Below, in pieces: positions 14,861 to 30,700 of a DNA stretch of 64,000 bases. Source of the DNA: Bugula neritina (lineage: Eukaryota > Bryozoa > Gymnolaemata > Cheilostomatida > Bugulidae); contig OZ037771.1 of assembly GCA_964035545.1 (NCBI GenBank), forward strand, positions 15,543,289-15,607,288, read 5' to 3'. The translations under genes and the position numbers were made by a program. A model generated the notes under the pieces. That model was not told the origin of the DNA. It worked only from the letters and a program-made list of their open reading frames with translations, and searched no databases. The stretch's first letter is position 1. The number at the start of each line of letters is the position of its first letter.

Positions 14861-15484
14861 TATACTAGTTAGTATAAAATACTCATCACTAGAGTGTCAT
14901 ATAAACCAATACACTTTGTTCTTTCACAGTAACAATATATTCTTTCTACTCATTTCATAAATATACAATAATCTGTACATAACTGGGTTTGCACACAATC
15001 AACAGTACAGTAGCATAATACGCAATATATTACTCTATATACACACTATATGTACGCGTATAGATTAGAATCCCTGCTGCGTGTATATTTACCTGTAATA
15101 TTATTACCCAGTAATTCCCATTTGTTTACTATAAACACAAATTACCTTAAAGTATACCAAGGACTGTATGGGTATTTTTCTGGGTAGAGATGCAATGCAT
15201 GCAGACACACACTTATACAATAATTGGATTATACAATATAATATTAAATTATATCAACTCAAGACTCTTTCTTTGGGGCTTCCTTTCTCACTCCAACCTA
15301 ACTCTCTACACAAGTAGTACTCTAAACTAGCTAGCTCTCTACACAAGTAGTACTCTAAGCCAGCTAGCTGTAATCACAAGGAAGGTATAAGGCAATCAGG
15401 AGCTGACTTAGAGTGTCTGCCGTATCTCAAAAAGCTGCAGAAAACCAGTGGATATCTACAGATAACAATAAGCTCTTCAATTGG

Positions 15485-15768
15485 TATCTGCAGTAAAAAG
15501 GAGTGACTAGTAAGGTGGTATCTACAGTAAAAAAGGAGTGACTACTAAAGTGGTATCTGCAGTAAAAAGGAGTGACTACTAAAGTGGTATCTGCAGTAAA
15601 AAGGAGTGACTACTAAAGTGGTATCTGCAGTAAAAAGGAGTGACTAGTAAGGTGGTATCTACAGTAAAAAAGAGTGACTACTAAAGTGGTATCTGCAGTA
15701 AAAAGGAGTGACTGCCAAAGTGGTATCTGCAGTAAAAAGGAGTGACTGCCTAAGTGGTATTTACAGTA
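15485..15768. repeat. 34-bp repeat abutting a candidate start codon
   Basis: Eight or so units (gtggtatctgcagtaaaaag plus gagtgactactaaa). The last, diverged unit runs into the ATG at 15772, so the presumed 5' UTR of the plakin gene would be repeat-derived. Confidence 0.85.
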
Positions 15769-15771
15769 AAA

Positions 15772-18700
15772 GATGACAACTATCGAGGAAGCTATAAGGT
15801 GGATTAAAGATGCAAAGGTAGCTCTTTACATTTACCTAATAGTTACACTCTAATTACTCTTTTCTGGGTATTTGATTGATAAATTTATTTAGGAGTTATC
15901 TGCTTTCATGACATTGAGCATGCATGAATTGCTACGGAGCTCATCCACACTGTCCCAATAATAGAGATTAATAATAGAGTTATTTATGGTTGGTTGACCA
16001 CTAAACTAAGCATTATGTTATTAGTCACGGTTGGCCACAAATTATTCATAGGAAGTTAACGAAGCTTAGAAACAATTAGTTACTCATTTTCCAACACTCA
16101 TGGGCAGTAATTCTTCATTGTTACGTGATGACGAAAACAAGAGACCACAACTTTAGTTAGGTTACTGCAACTGTCTAATGGTATTGTTTACCTTTCCCTA
16201 TAGATTGTAAACAATTAGAAAATGGCTGTACGTATTTGTAAAGAAACAACTAATTTATTACCCATTACATAATACATTTAGTATTATTACTGACTCTAAC
16301 ACCATCGGTATTACCATTGCATGTATGGATAGCATCAAACAATGCGTTTCATAAAGTACAGTAGGATGTGTACTGTTTGTGCACTCTAGGCTAAGTGTGT
16401 GGTCTTCAAGGCCATTTCCTATTGGCTAATCAACTTCAGAAAGCCAAGCTTCTAATCGTCTGCTGAAAAAGCATTGCTTTCAGCAGACGACTCGAAGTTC
16501 CAGCTGCGTGAGGTGAGCTGTTAGGAGTTTGAGAATAACTTATTGGTTTGTTGATCTCTTATTGTATTTGTAATGATATTAAACAATATATAAACTCATA
16601 AGTATTTTGATTACATGAACTGATCAGCTATAAATAATGTATTTATGATAACATGTTGAGATAGTACAAGAGTGATAATACTACTGATATTAGTAGTACT
16701 ACTATAGCATCATTAGTTTAATACTATTCATTACTTGAGATTAAATTTAAAATGACTGATATGTAAGTTTTATTTTACTACTTATCTTAACAATTCGACT
16801 ACACGATGCTGTCAGTATTGAGCATATATACTATATAACTATATTATTATAATTTAAATTATACATAAAAGTTTATTTTTATTTATTTTATGTTTTATAT
16901 TAAATATATTTAATAGATATTGTGGTATGATAGTGATAAGGAGCAGTACTGGCCTATAGTAGTTAGTGATATCTCTTGGGGTCACTCTCACTCTCAGTTA
17001 GTCAATGGTGATCTGTAAGGAAGGACATCTGGTTATCATTACTCCTGTGCTACATCCAAAACACTCTCACTATGTTGCTAACAGTAACATAGTGAGAGAG
17101 AGAATATACTTATACTCCTTATTATCAGGAATTCTCACTATAACTATGTAATAACTTGATTAATGATTCTGATTATTATAAGTAATATTATATTTTATAC
17201 TCCATATTAACTAGCAATACCAGCATATTCATTTATTTATGAAATTAAGTACTTTTCTTCAGCTAGTCATCAAAACAAGACCAGATGATAGAAAACTTCT
17301 ATTATAGTGGCGCTTAACTTGTATTCATGTTGAGTATGTATCATACACATAGCGCTCCATATGAAGCTGTCTTTATCCTTTCACGACATTTACCCTTTAT
17401 GCAACCCTAGAACAATTTATGCAACTCATCTTCATTAAAAGAATAGTTCATATTTATTAGAGCTCATTGCAGAGAACTAACAATTTAGACTCTATATGTA
17501 TGCAAGGCATAAGTTTGCAGCACAATCTCTACTAGTGCCCCAGACGCTTTCCTTTGTTGGGACAGGTTGTTTAGGAATGCACTATTGATTGTTCTCCACT
17601 GTGGGTGTACAATAGCATATTGAATATCCTGTCACACACAGCCACCTACATGGAACAAAAAGCTTAGCCTGTATTTCCAAATTTCTGGCCCCATACACTT
17701 ATTGTGGTAGTAAACCTACTATTATTTTGAGTAAGTCCAGATGCTATGCTACTCCCAACTATTTGCCACAGCCCTGGCTGTTGAGAACCATTTTCATTTT
17801 GCGCGAGTAAAGTCTGGTCAGGTTGTTAGGAACGGAATAACCCAGTTACTGCTTGACTCTCGTGTTGGTCTCTATACGTAGCCTTAGCTACAGAACTGGT
17901 CTACAGACTTGTAGTTGCTAATATTAAGGTCTGAAGTTTGTTGGGCAACAGCTGAATAATTTGCAAATCAGAATCTGCACCTGCATATCCATCAGCAAAA
18001 GATTGTGAGTATTTTCAGCTCGTGTCTGTTTTCTGCTGCAAACTTTACAGGTTGTGATTATCAAAAAACACACAGAAGTGGTGTAGTAATTGTGAGTGGC
18101 ATTAAAACACATTTCACCATGTTGTGAAACATTAAAGTTCCTGCTGCAACTTGTAATCATGTTTATGTGTTGCTAGGAAACTGGAGAGATCCGCTCACCT
18201 GGAAACACTCCAGCTGACATAAGACGGAGTATTTCAGTGAACAGAGACTCTAGAAGTCTGGTTGATTCACTCTTCTATCAGATAGACATGTCACAGCACC
18301 AGGTAAATGCTATCTAATATAATAATATAATATAATAATATAATAACATAATATAAATGGTGCTTTGAGTTACCTAAAATAATATTTGAAAAGGGCCTGC
18401 AGTAACTTTTACTATAGAATCTATACTCTGTAGTGTAGATTATTGGCATACAAGCTAACATCCTGCCTGCAGTTTCTATTCAGTTGGCATCAACTAAACA
18501 TACATAGCATGTTGTTCTAAGAGAAATCTCCCATCACTAGGTTTATTTCCCAGCAAATACTTCTAGTCGAGCTGGTAGTCAGGTAGTCGAGCTGGTAGTC
18601 AGGTAGTCGAGCTGGTAGGAGGCCGTCAGATGTCAGATTCTCTGGTCAGCAGTTCTCAGTAGAGTGTATTGACTTTCTCTATTACCAACAGAAGCATGTA

Positions 18701-21700
18701 TTTTACCAGTTGAATATTTTTGTTTAAAGCATTCAAGTCAACGAGTTTTTTACTTTAATGTAGCCAGTTCTATGCTAGGAGCAGTTTTTGCTTTTATTCA
18801 AAAGTTTGACTGCATACAGGTATGTAGAGTGATGTGACTAAAACACCCACACATGTTTCTATACATGGAAATATTATAATTGGAGATTGAGTTACTAAAA
18901 ACTCATATTGCTGTTAGCAGTAACTAGTAGCTAAAGAATGTTGAATATTAGAAAATTGCCAGTACTCAGTAATACAACAGTTATTAGGTTACAATTAATA
19001 ATATTTACTTTACTAACATTCAATAGTCAAGTGCATATGCTAGTGTTTGTTACAAGGTGGGCATAACCTGGGTGTGAGGCATAACCTGGGTATGAGGTAG
19101 GTATGTAGACCTAGTGTACGAGAAACTATGACTGATGTCTCCTTTACCCATTTTAGGGTCTGACAAATTGTGAAAGAATGAAGATTTTGTCTGCTTACGA
19201 TGAGACACAGGTATGTGTGTAATTCGTACAATGAGTGTATTTAGTGTAATGAGTCATAGTAATATAATGTATAGTATAATCTTATATTATCCCTCCCTAC
19301 TATAACACACAACATGTTATAAATACTAGAATAGCTCTAGAAAATGACGCATAGAGACTGATATTTTATAAGTCATAAGAAAACTCATAATAAATTATAC
19401 AATGTCTTCCTTCTATTTCCACACTTGCTTGTCGCATCTAATGCTAAGTTGTAAACTTATTATAGAATTTAGACACTTGAATCTGTTCATCTGCTCTATA
19501 CTCTCACACTCTCATACTGTCATAACTTAATGGTTGATAGAGAACAGCTGCCACCTTACTGCTGTCACCTTACGGCTGCTGCTGTTACATGAGGTTACTT
19601 TGAAAATATTGGTGCATGTTTTGTGTTATGCAGTGACAAGCTGAGACTGTATGTAGAACATGTGAAGTATATAATATGCTGGTGGTGAAATATTTAAATA
19701 CTGTTGTCCTAGGTAGCTAGTCAGTGTCCTCACTGCCAGCCAATTATTGGGCTTCAGCTAATTGGCTTTTTACTGAGCATAGCCTTTGTTCCCAGAGAAA
19801 CTGCTTAGAGTGCCTAGGGTAGTGTGCTTAGTACAGGATGTTAGCAGGCTAGTGTAGAGGTCTAGTGTAGAGGTCACGTGTACCAAGATGAGATTGTTTA
19901 CTCGTAACACAATAAATGCATTGTTTGTGATAGAGGAGTGAGTCAACTAGGCAGTTATCAGTCACTCTACTAACTACAGAACTTTCAGGTAATGCTGTTA
20001 CTTAGCTCAGAGATGAGAAGTGTTAGTGTAGCAAGCTGTGGTAGACTGACTTAGTGACTAGATTTAGTGACTAGACTGTCCACCAGTGAGCACCTGGTGT
20101 AATTATTATCATGGTATAGCGGAATGGTAAGGTGGGTACAGATACTTGTAGCATGAGAAGTAAGAGAATGACTAATGAGCTAGTTTTTACTTGAACCATT
20201 ATCACAGAATACTGACTGCTGTACTCTCTATTGGCAGCAACAGCTACTATAGTAAGACCTACATGCTATTCTATCCCCACCCCTCTGTCCTGTTCGGGTA
20301 GCCCGATCTACATTCTAGCTCACTAGATACTTGTTAACTTCAGCACCGGCTAGAATTCTTGCGAGAACATAACTTCTTAGGGTACATTTCTAATCTAGAA
20401 CACAGGCTTTTCTCAATTTCTCCATTACTGCACCTACCTCCTTTTCTTGGATACTCTAACTGAGAGTGTAGGAATGCTGAACATTTTGAGACTAGTAAAT
20501 AGTTTCTTTTCACCTCTTGTAGGTTCTAGATACTAGATTTAGACTCTGATTTAGTATTAGCAACTAAGACTTGTTAGCTCTGGTGCAAAACTTCTTGTGC
20601 TAGAAATATTCCTTTTCAGTATGGAAAGTGTTCAGTTCTGTTTTCGTTTGAAAATATTTTCCTTTCTCATGTTAAGCTATAGAATTGGTGAGATGATTTG
20701 ACAATATATAGGAGTCTGCATACTCCCAAGTAGTGCAGGTAGATGCAGGTAAATGCAGGTACTGCAGGTGCTGCAGGTAGATGAAGAGATGCATGAGTTT
20801 GATACATGGATAGCCAATATATTAGTAATGTAAATATAATAATATGTTATAGAGTTGATTAGCATTTGATGACTAAAGCAAGCTAATCTTTTAAGTGCTG
20901 ATCTTTCATCTATTTTATTGACTGAATCCATCTTAATGTGAATATTAAGAGTCAGCTCAATCTCTCATCATCTAACAAATAGTAGCCTGTGCTGTAGACT
21001 AGCTTAACTGTATAGTCACCATCTTATGCTGTAGAGACAGCTGGAATTATCTCCACCTGTAATAAGCCTTGAATGGTATATATAGCGTACGTAGTATGTG
21101 TAATGTACCAATTATTACATTATTAATATACCTTATAAGTTATCTGATAATATAATATAATATAAAAGACAGTATATGTAATATAACAAGTGTCTTTACA
21201 TTATATGGAAGGTTGGTAAGCAATTATTATAATGATTGTTTTATATAATATTATTTCATACTGTGCTTCATTCATTTAGCCATCTATAATTTCATGTGCT
21301 ACAAAATTCTTAGCCTGTGATCTGTCTATGCATTGTCTTGTTAATAATCTTAACGTAACTTTATACTGTACAACATGACAGCTATGCTAGTCATCTACAT
21401 ATAGTGTGTTATGTTAAAGTGCAGATATAGTATACTGCAAGAATATTCTATCACCTTTCCTGGCACATAACTGCAGGTGTATATATTACTAATTAGAGAG
21501 TTGTGTGGGAGTCGCCTCCATCTAGTTCCTGCCTTAGCATCATCATTTCCTCTCATGATGTCATCTCTGCATGATGTTCTTAGAGTATATGCAGTGTCTA
21601 ATGAATGCTATGTACATGTGTCATACTGTCTCACTGTTATACCTGCATGGTGTGCGGACTACAGCATTTCCTTCATTTTAATGCTTCATTTGTTTTATTT

Positions 21701-24700
21701 GAAATTTCACATGGCCCTAAATGGTTACCATGGCGATATGATGTGTTGATGTCATTTAATATGTGGGAAGGTACCTTTCATTTTGTTACTTTGTTCAAGT
21801 TCCTACTCTATCTCAGCAGGTTCTAAGACTAGCAAGTGTCATAATCAGGACACTATGTTATTAGCCTGATTAACCTACAAGAACACAATAAAATATATGC
21901 CATGCTGTTCTGAAGATAATGAAAGTTTGTCATTAAGCTTTTCAAGTGTAGTGTGAATGAATGCTGCATATCCAAGTGTGAATAGAGAGAGAGAATAGAG
22001 AGAGAGAATAGAGAGAGAGAATAGAGAGAGAGAATAGAGAGAGAGAATAGAGAGAGAGAATAGAGAGAGAGAGAATAGAGAGAGAGAGAATAGAGAGAGA
22101 GAGAATAGAGAGAGAGAATAGAGTAGGGGGCATGACTTGATATTCTCCTGTTACCAGATTACTTGATACACTCATAACAGGCTGTGCTGTAGCATGCTTT
22201 ACATAACACTTTAGCACATAACACATAACACTGTTTTAAACTTTGATAGGCTGTGTTGGAAAAAAGACAGCGCTGTTTAGAAGTCATCAACAGAGTTGCC
22301 AGAATGGAAGACCTATTTTCGGTAAGTTTTTATTTGAGTGATTTGCTGGGGCTGAATAAAGATTATATAATCTTTGCAATGATGTGAGTTAAGTGAATGC
22401 AGTCTGCTCATCTAGTTGAGAGTGTCTTCAGTTCTATGAGAGTTTCTGGTTTCTGTAGACTTTGAGTTTTGATGTGGAGACAACTGCTCTGGAGCTGTCC
22501 AAGAAATCACAGGCTACACTCAGCTCTTCAAACCCAGGAGCTGCTGAATCCTATACTTCCCAAATACTATCTGAGGTGACTATTAACTAATAACTCACAA
22601 ATACTATCTGAGGTGACTATTAACTAATAACTCACAAATACTATCTGAGGTGACTATTAACTAGTAACTCACTAATACTATCTGAGGTGAATATTAACTA
22701 GTAAACAAGTGTATTGTGAGCTTTAGAAAATAGTTTATCAGTTCACAAAATATTTATTCAAACAGCAAAACCTTAGAATTTGTTTTCCATGTGCTGTAGT
22801 TGAACTCTGTATTTCTAAATTTTATCAGTTGTCTTGTTTGACAAACTTAAAGTCTGACGACTGATAAGAGTTTCAATAAAATGTAACTTCACCTGAGTAT
22901 GTGTAAATTCACCTGAGAATGTAACTTCACCTGAGTATGTGTAACTTCACCTGAGTATGTAACTTCACCTGAGAATGTAACTTCACCTGAGTATGTGTAA
23001 CTTCACCTGAGTATGTAACTTCACCTGAGTATGTAACTTCACCTGAATATGTAACTTCACCTGAGTGTGTGTAACTTCACCTGAGTATGTAACTTCACCT
23101 GAGTATGTAACTTCACCTGAGTGTAGCCTGGCACTGGCGACACCCTTGTCAAGGAGTTATGCTCTCCACATATATAGTTACTGTGTGCGCCATCTTCTCT
23201 CATGTCTCACATGCTGTGAATTATATTTAGTAGTATATTCTGAGTCCTACGTACTTCACTCTGTGTCTTCTATTCTGTAGAACTGTATAAGGAGTGTACA
23301 GGAGAGTTGGAATTATCTCCACTCATTAGCTCACTGTAACCATGTACACCTACAGGACGCTGCATCTTACCACCAGGTAAGTGACATCATAGCGAGTCAT
23401 GTGACACACACACACTATAGCGAGTCATGTGACACACACACTATAGCAAGTCATGTGACACACACACACTATAGCAAGTCATGTGACACACACACTATAG
23501 CAAGTCATGTGACACCCACATCATAGGAAGTCATGTGGCACACACACACTAATAAGCTATGGGTAAAGTGTTACTGTTGCAAGACTGTTGTGCTAAAAAT
23601 ATTAGAAAATGTCAACTTGTGGAAGTTGATGTATCAACAATATATAAAAAGAGTGGTAATGGCAAAACTTAAAATTCGTATCTCTGTGTTAGTGCCTTGC
23701 TATCAGCTGTTCGTAAACATATTTCACTTTTGTTGTGAGATTTCCATGTTGTGTCTATCCGAACACTCACCTGGCAGGTTTATAGCACCACTGTAGTACA
23801 GCTCTCTGTTGTGTGCAATGACTTCTCCAATATATTACTATGTTAAACTGATTGGGCAGTTCTGGCACGAGGTTGAAGAGAGCAATGAGTGGCTGCAGTA
23901 CCAGCTGAACAGAGTGCCGGAGTTGTTCTCTCTCAAGAGACCGGTGTCTGGCTCCACTCACCAACTCAGACAGACAATGAGAGACATGATGGAACTTCTC
24001 AAGGACTACCTGCAGGTAACAGCTCCTTCTACTGATTGTCAAGTATGAATATGAGTTTGTTGAGAGACAGTTATACAGATACTTGTAGTGTGTCGCTCTG
24101 ATATGTAATTATGTGACTACGCAGTGGCAGACAAGGCTGGACCTGCTGTATGACAGAGCTAAGCACATTGTGCCCCTCAGAGCCAGAACAGACAGACTAA
24201 CGAGTCCCCGACAAGCTCAGGTTTTAGTGGACTTCAAGGCTGGCGAGGTGAGTTGAGTTAGCACAGTATATAAGTATATAAGTATATAAGTACACACAGT
24301 TCACCTTACAGTGAGTTGTCTCACCTGTTTATATAACATTCTTACAGTGTGACTTGAGAGAAGGAGACACAGTGACTGTAGTAGACAACTCCAATGTGAA
24401 GACATGGAGGATACAGGTTCACCAAGCAGACAGTTTAGAAGGAGACGACTCCCAGTCAGAGCACACGGTACCAGCTATTATCATACAGATACCCCCTACA
24501 GACCCTTCAGCTCAGGACGCTGCCTTGAGACTGCGGCTCCAACTGCTGTCTCTCTGGACAGCCTCCACAAAGGTGCTGAGTCGTCAAGTTACCAGAGTTC
24601 TTCTGGAGGTGTTTAAAGACTGGAACGAGAATGGCAAGGTAAGCCACGCAGTCTAGTCCTGGTGCAGATTCCATCTACAAGGAAGGTAGATGTAGTAAGA

Positions 24701-27700
24701 ACATGTTATAGCAGATGAACTGTGGTGTGAGGTGTGAGTTGCTCTGTCAGAGCATAAAGTGTAAGGAGCTGTATATATATGTTTATATTATGCTATTATA
24801 CTAAGCAGCTTAGGCTAATGGTTTTATTCTGACTTTAGGCATCACAGTTTGAAAGAATATCAGAAGAGCAAAGAGTTAGTTTAGTGAATACAGTAGCATT
24901 CATGGAGCGTACTCTGGGGTTCACTGCCAAGGGGTTCACAAATGAGGGGTTGCCAGGCTATGATCAGCTGACCAAGAGCACTGGAGACATAATTGATTAC
25001 ATTCAGAGTAAAGACTACACACTGGACGGAGACAATCATAAAGTCACCATCATCATTCAAGTTAACTACCTCAGCAAGTTCCTACAGAGATACTGGGTGG
25101 GTGATTCCCTGCCCATCCACACTTGACTTTGCATATATACAATTTTTAGCTTCAGCATTTTTAGTATAATCAGAGTGCAAATTCAATGATTCAATAAGTA
25201 AATACATAAACTAAGGCTAAACTCTATAAGACTTTGCATTTCTGTAAACTTCCGCATTGTACCTGATGAGTTTGACGCCCGACCATATTCTAATTAATAT
25301 CAGACACATATTCTCTGTGATGTTACATATGCAGGACTTCTGGACATACTGTGACACGTACAGAGTTGTGTTGGAGCAGCTAAGGCAACCAAAGAACATA
25401 TTTATATGTACTAAACCGAGTGACATCAAGTATATCACGACGGCGCACTTTGTGAAGTGAGTATTGAATGCACAGTGTGTTATACCTGCACCACTAGTGT
25501 GGGTACAAGGGTGCTGTCTGTATACTATATAGTGTGAGACACTAGGCTGACAGCGTTGTATGTCACATCTCTGTATCTCATAGGTACTGGGATTGTGATC
25601 TAGAAGATAGAGATCAATGTGAAACTCAAGTAGAAGAAGAGGTTATTGCAGCTGATCAAACAGACTCTCTATACAGTAAATTATTTAACTTATACAGATG
25701 TACTTGTTTTACCTTTAGCTAATACTTTAAGTTGTCTCCTCTCTAGTTTAGTACTGTGAGTTGTCTCCTCTCTAGTATTAGTATTGTGAGTTGTCTCCTC
25801 TCTAGTATTAGTATTGTGAGTTGTCTCCTCTCTAGTATTAGTACTGTGAGTTGTCTCCTCTCTAGTATCAGTACTGTGAGTTGTCTTCTCTCTAGTATTA
25901 GTACTGTGAGTTGTCTCCTCTCTAGTATTAGTACTGTGAGTTGTCTCCTCTCTAGTATTAGTAATGTGAGTTGTCTCCTCTGTTGCTGCAGGTGCAAATA
26001 GAAGAGACTCCAGCAACTCTGAAGAAGAATTCTTTGACTCGGGAACAACTGAGAGGCAAACAGAAACGGAGGAAGTCATTGAGTCGGAGGTAGAGCAGAG
26101 TTTATTATGTGTCAAGTGTGCTGATTGGTTAATGTGACTATGTGCAGGCACCTTACTGGCCAATCATTAGTAGCCAATCAAACAACTCCAGTCAAGAACA
26201 TGACTATTATACTAACATATACTACTATATTATACTAACATATGCTACTGTATTATACTAACATATGCTACTATATTATACTAACATATGCTACTATATT
26301 ATACTAACATATGCTACTATAATATAGTAACATATGCTACTATATTATACTAACATATACTACTATATTATACTAACATATGCTACTATATTATACTAAC
26401 ATATACTACTATATTATACTAACATATGCTACTATATTATACTAACATATACTATTATATTATACTAACATATGTTACTATATTATACTAACATATACTA
26501 CTATATTATACTAACATATGCTACTATAATATACTAACATATGCTACTATATTATACTAACATATGCTACTATATTATACTAACATATGCTACTATAATA
26601 TAGTAACATATGCTACTATATTATACTAACATATACTACTATATTATACTAACATATGCTACTATATTATACTAACATATACTACTATATTATACTAACA
26701 TATGCTACTATATTATACTAACATATACTATTATATTATACTAACATATGTTACTATATTATACTAACATATACTACTATATTATACTAACATATGCTAC
26801 TATAATATAGTAACATATACTACTATATTATACTAACATATACTACTATATTATACTAACATATACTACTATAATATAGTAACATATGCTACTATATTAT
26901 ACTAACATATGCTACTATATTATACTAACATATGCTACTATATTATACTAACATATGCTACTATATTATACTAACATATACTACTATATTATACTAACAT
27001 ATACTACTATATTATACTAACATATACTACTATATTATACTAACATATACTACTATATTATACTAACATATACTACTATATTATACTAACATATACTACT
27101 ATATTATACTAACATATGCTACTATATTATACTAACATATGCTACTATATTATACTAACATATACTACTATATTATACTAACATATACTACTATATTATA
27201 CTAACATATGCTACTATATTATACTAACATATACTACTATATTATACTAACATATACTACTATATTATACTAACATATACTACTATATTATACTAACATA
27301 TGCTACTATATTATACTAACATATGCTACTATATTATACTAACATATACTACTATATTATACTAACATATACTACTATATTATACTAACATATGCTACTA
27401 TATTATACTAACATATACTACTATATTATACTAACATATACTACTATATTATACTAACATATACTACTATATTATACTAACATATACTACTATATTATAC
27501 TAACATATGCTACTATATTATACTAACATATGCTACTATATTATACTAACATATACTACTATATTATACTAACATATACTACTATATTATACTAACATAT
27601 GCTACTATATTATACTAACATATGCTACTATATTATACTAACATATACTACTATATTATACTAACATATACTACTATATTATACTAACATATGCTACTAT

Positions 27701-30700
27701 ATTATACTAACATATACTACTATATTATACTAACATATACTACTATATTATACTAACATATACTACTATATTATACTAACATATACTACTATATTATACT
27801 AACATATACTACTATATTATACTAACATATACTACTATATTATACTAACATATACTACTATATTATACTAACATATGCTACTATATTATACTAACATATG
27901 CTACTATATTATACTAACATATACTACTATATTATACTAACATATACTACTATATTATACTAACATATACTACTATATTATACTAACATATACTACTATA
28001 TTATACTAACATATACTACTATATTATACTAACATATACTACTATATTATACTAACATATACTACTATATTATACTAACATATACTACTATATTATACTA
28101 ACATATACTACTATATTATACTAACATATACTACTATATTATACTAACATATACTACTATATTATACTAACATATGCTACTATATTATACTAACATATGC
28201 TACTATATTATACTAACATATACTACTATATTATACTAACATATACTACTATATTATACTAACATATGCTACTATATTATACTAACATATACTACTATAT
28301 TATACTAACATATACTACTATATTATACTAACATATACTACTATATTATACTAACATATACTACTATATTATACTAACATATGCTACTATATTATACTAA
28401 CATATGCTACTATATTATACTAACATATACTACTATATTATACTAACATATACTACTATATTATACTAACATATGCTACTATATTATACTAACATATGCT
28501 ACTATATTATACTAACATATACTACTATATTATACTAACATATACTACTATATTATACTAACATATGCTACTATATTATACTAACATATACTACTATATT
28601 ATACTAACATATACTACTATATTATACTAACATATACTACTATATTATACTAACATATACTACTATATTATACTAACATATACTACTATATTATACTAAC
28701 ATATGCTACTATATTATACTAACATATGCTACTATATTATACTAACATATGCTACTATATTATACTAACATATACTACTATATTATACTAACATATACTA
28801 CTATATTATACTAACATATACTACTATATTATACTAACATATACTACTATATTATACTAACATATACTACTATATTATACTAACATATGCTACTATATTA
28901 TACTAACATATGCTACTATATTATACTAACATATACTACTATATTATACTAACATATACTACTATATTATACTAACATATGCTACTATATTATACTAACA
29001 TATGCTACTATATTATACTAACATATACTACTATATTATACTAACATATACTACTATATTATACTAACATATGCTACTATATTATACTAACATATACTAC
29101 TATATTATACTAACATATGCTACTATACTATACTAACATATGCTACTATATTATACTAACATATGCTACTATATTATACTAACATATACTACTATATTAT
29201 ACTAACATATACTACTATATTATACTAACATATACTACTATATTATACTAACATATACTACTATATTATACTAACATATACTACTATATTATACTAACAT
29301 ATACTACTATATTATACTAACATATGCTACTATATTATACTAACATATGCTACTATATTATACTAACATATACTACTATATTATACTAACATATACTACT
29401 ATATTATACTAACATATGCTACTATATTATACTAACATATGCTACTATATTATACTAACATATACTACTATATTATACTAACATATACTACTATATTATA
29501 CTAACATATACTACTATATTATACTAACATATGCTACTATATTATACTAACATATGCTACTATATTATACTAACATATACTACTATATTATACTAACATA
29601 TACTACTATATTATACTAACATATGCTACTATATTATACTAACATATGCTACTATATTATACTAACATATACTACTATATTATACTAACATATACTACTA
29701 TATTATACTAACATATGCTACTATATTATACTAACATATACTACTATATTATACTAACATATACTACTATATTATACTAACATATACTACTATATTATAC
29801 TAACATATACTACTATATTATACTAACATATGCTACTATATTATACTAACATATGCTACTATATTATACTAACATATACTACTATATTATACTAACATAT
29901 ACTACTATATTATACTAACATATGCTACTATATTATACTAACATATGTTACTATATTATACTAACATATGCTACTGTATTATACTAACATATGCTACTAT
30001 ATTATACTAACATATACTACTATATTATACTAACATATACTACTATATTATACTAACATATGCTACTGTATTATACTAACATATGCTACTATATTATACT
30101 AACATATACTACTATATTATACTAACATATGCTACTATATTATACTAACATATGCTACTGTATTATACTAACATATGCTACTATATTATACTAACATATA
30201 CTACTATATTATACTAACATATACTACTATATTATACTAACATATGATACTATATTATACTAACATATACTACTATATTATACTAACATATGTTACTATA
30301 TTATACTAACATATGCTACTATATTATACTAACATATACTACTATATTATACTAACATATACTACTATATTATACTAACATATGCTACTATATTATACTA
30401 ACATATGTTACTATATTATACTAACATATGCTACTGTATTATACTAACATATGCTACTATATTATACTAACATATACTACTATATTATACTAACATATGC
30501 TACTATATTATACTAACATATGCTACTATATTATACTAACATATACTACTATATTTGAATGATTTATTGTAGATGGAGGTGGAGACAACTTTCGTAATCA
30601 CAGGTATAGTGAGTAACCCTGGAGAAGAATGTGAAGTTATCATCTCTCTGCAGGATGCCATAGACTGTAGAATAATAGATCCAGAGCAGGGTCTATATGT

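Noticed and set aside
14344-14960. Three overlapping frames of Tyr/Thr/Leu repeats
   Set aside because: A 10-bp repeat leaves all three frames open; no gene signal.
18766-18822. Possible extra plakin exon ending FDCIQ before gtatgt
   Set aside because: All candidate acceptors give a length that breaks the phase 0-0 continuity of neighbouring exons.
25690-26163. Minus-strand Thr/Arg/Glu repeat frame (TREETTHSTN type)
   Set aside because: Shadow of the 30-bp intronic array and of plakin exon 13 on the other strand.
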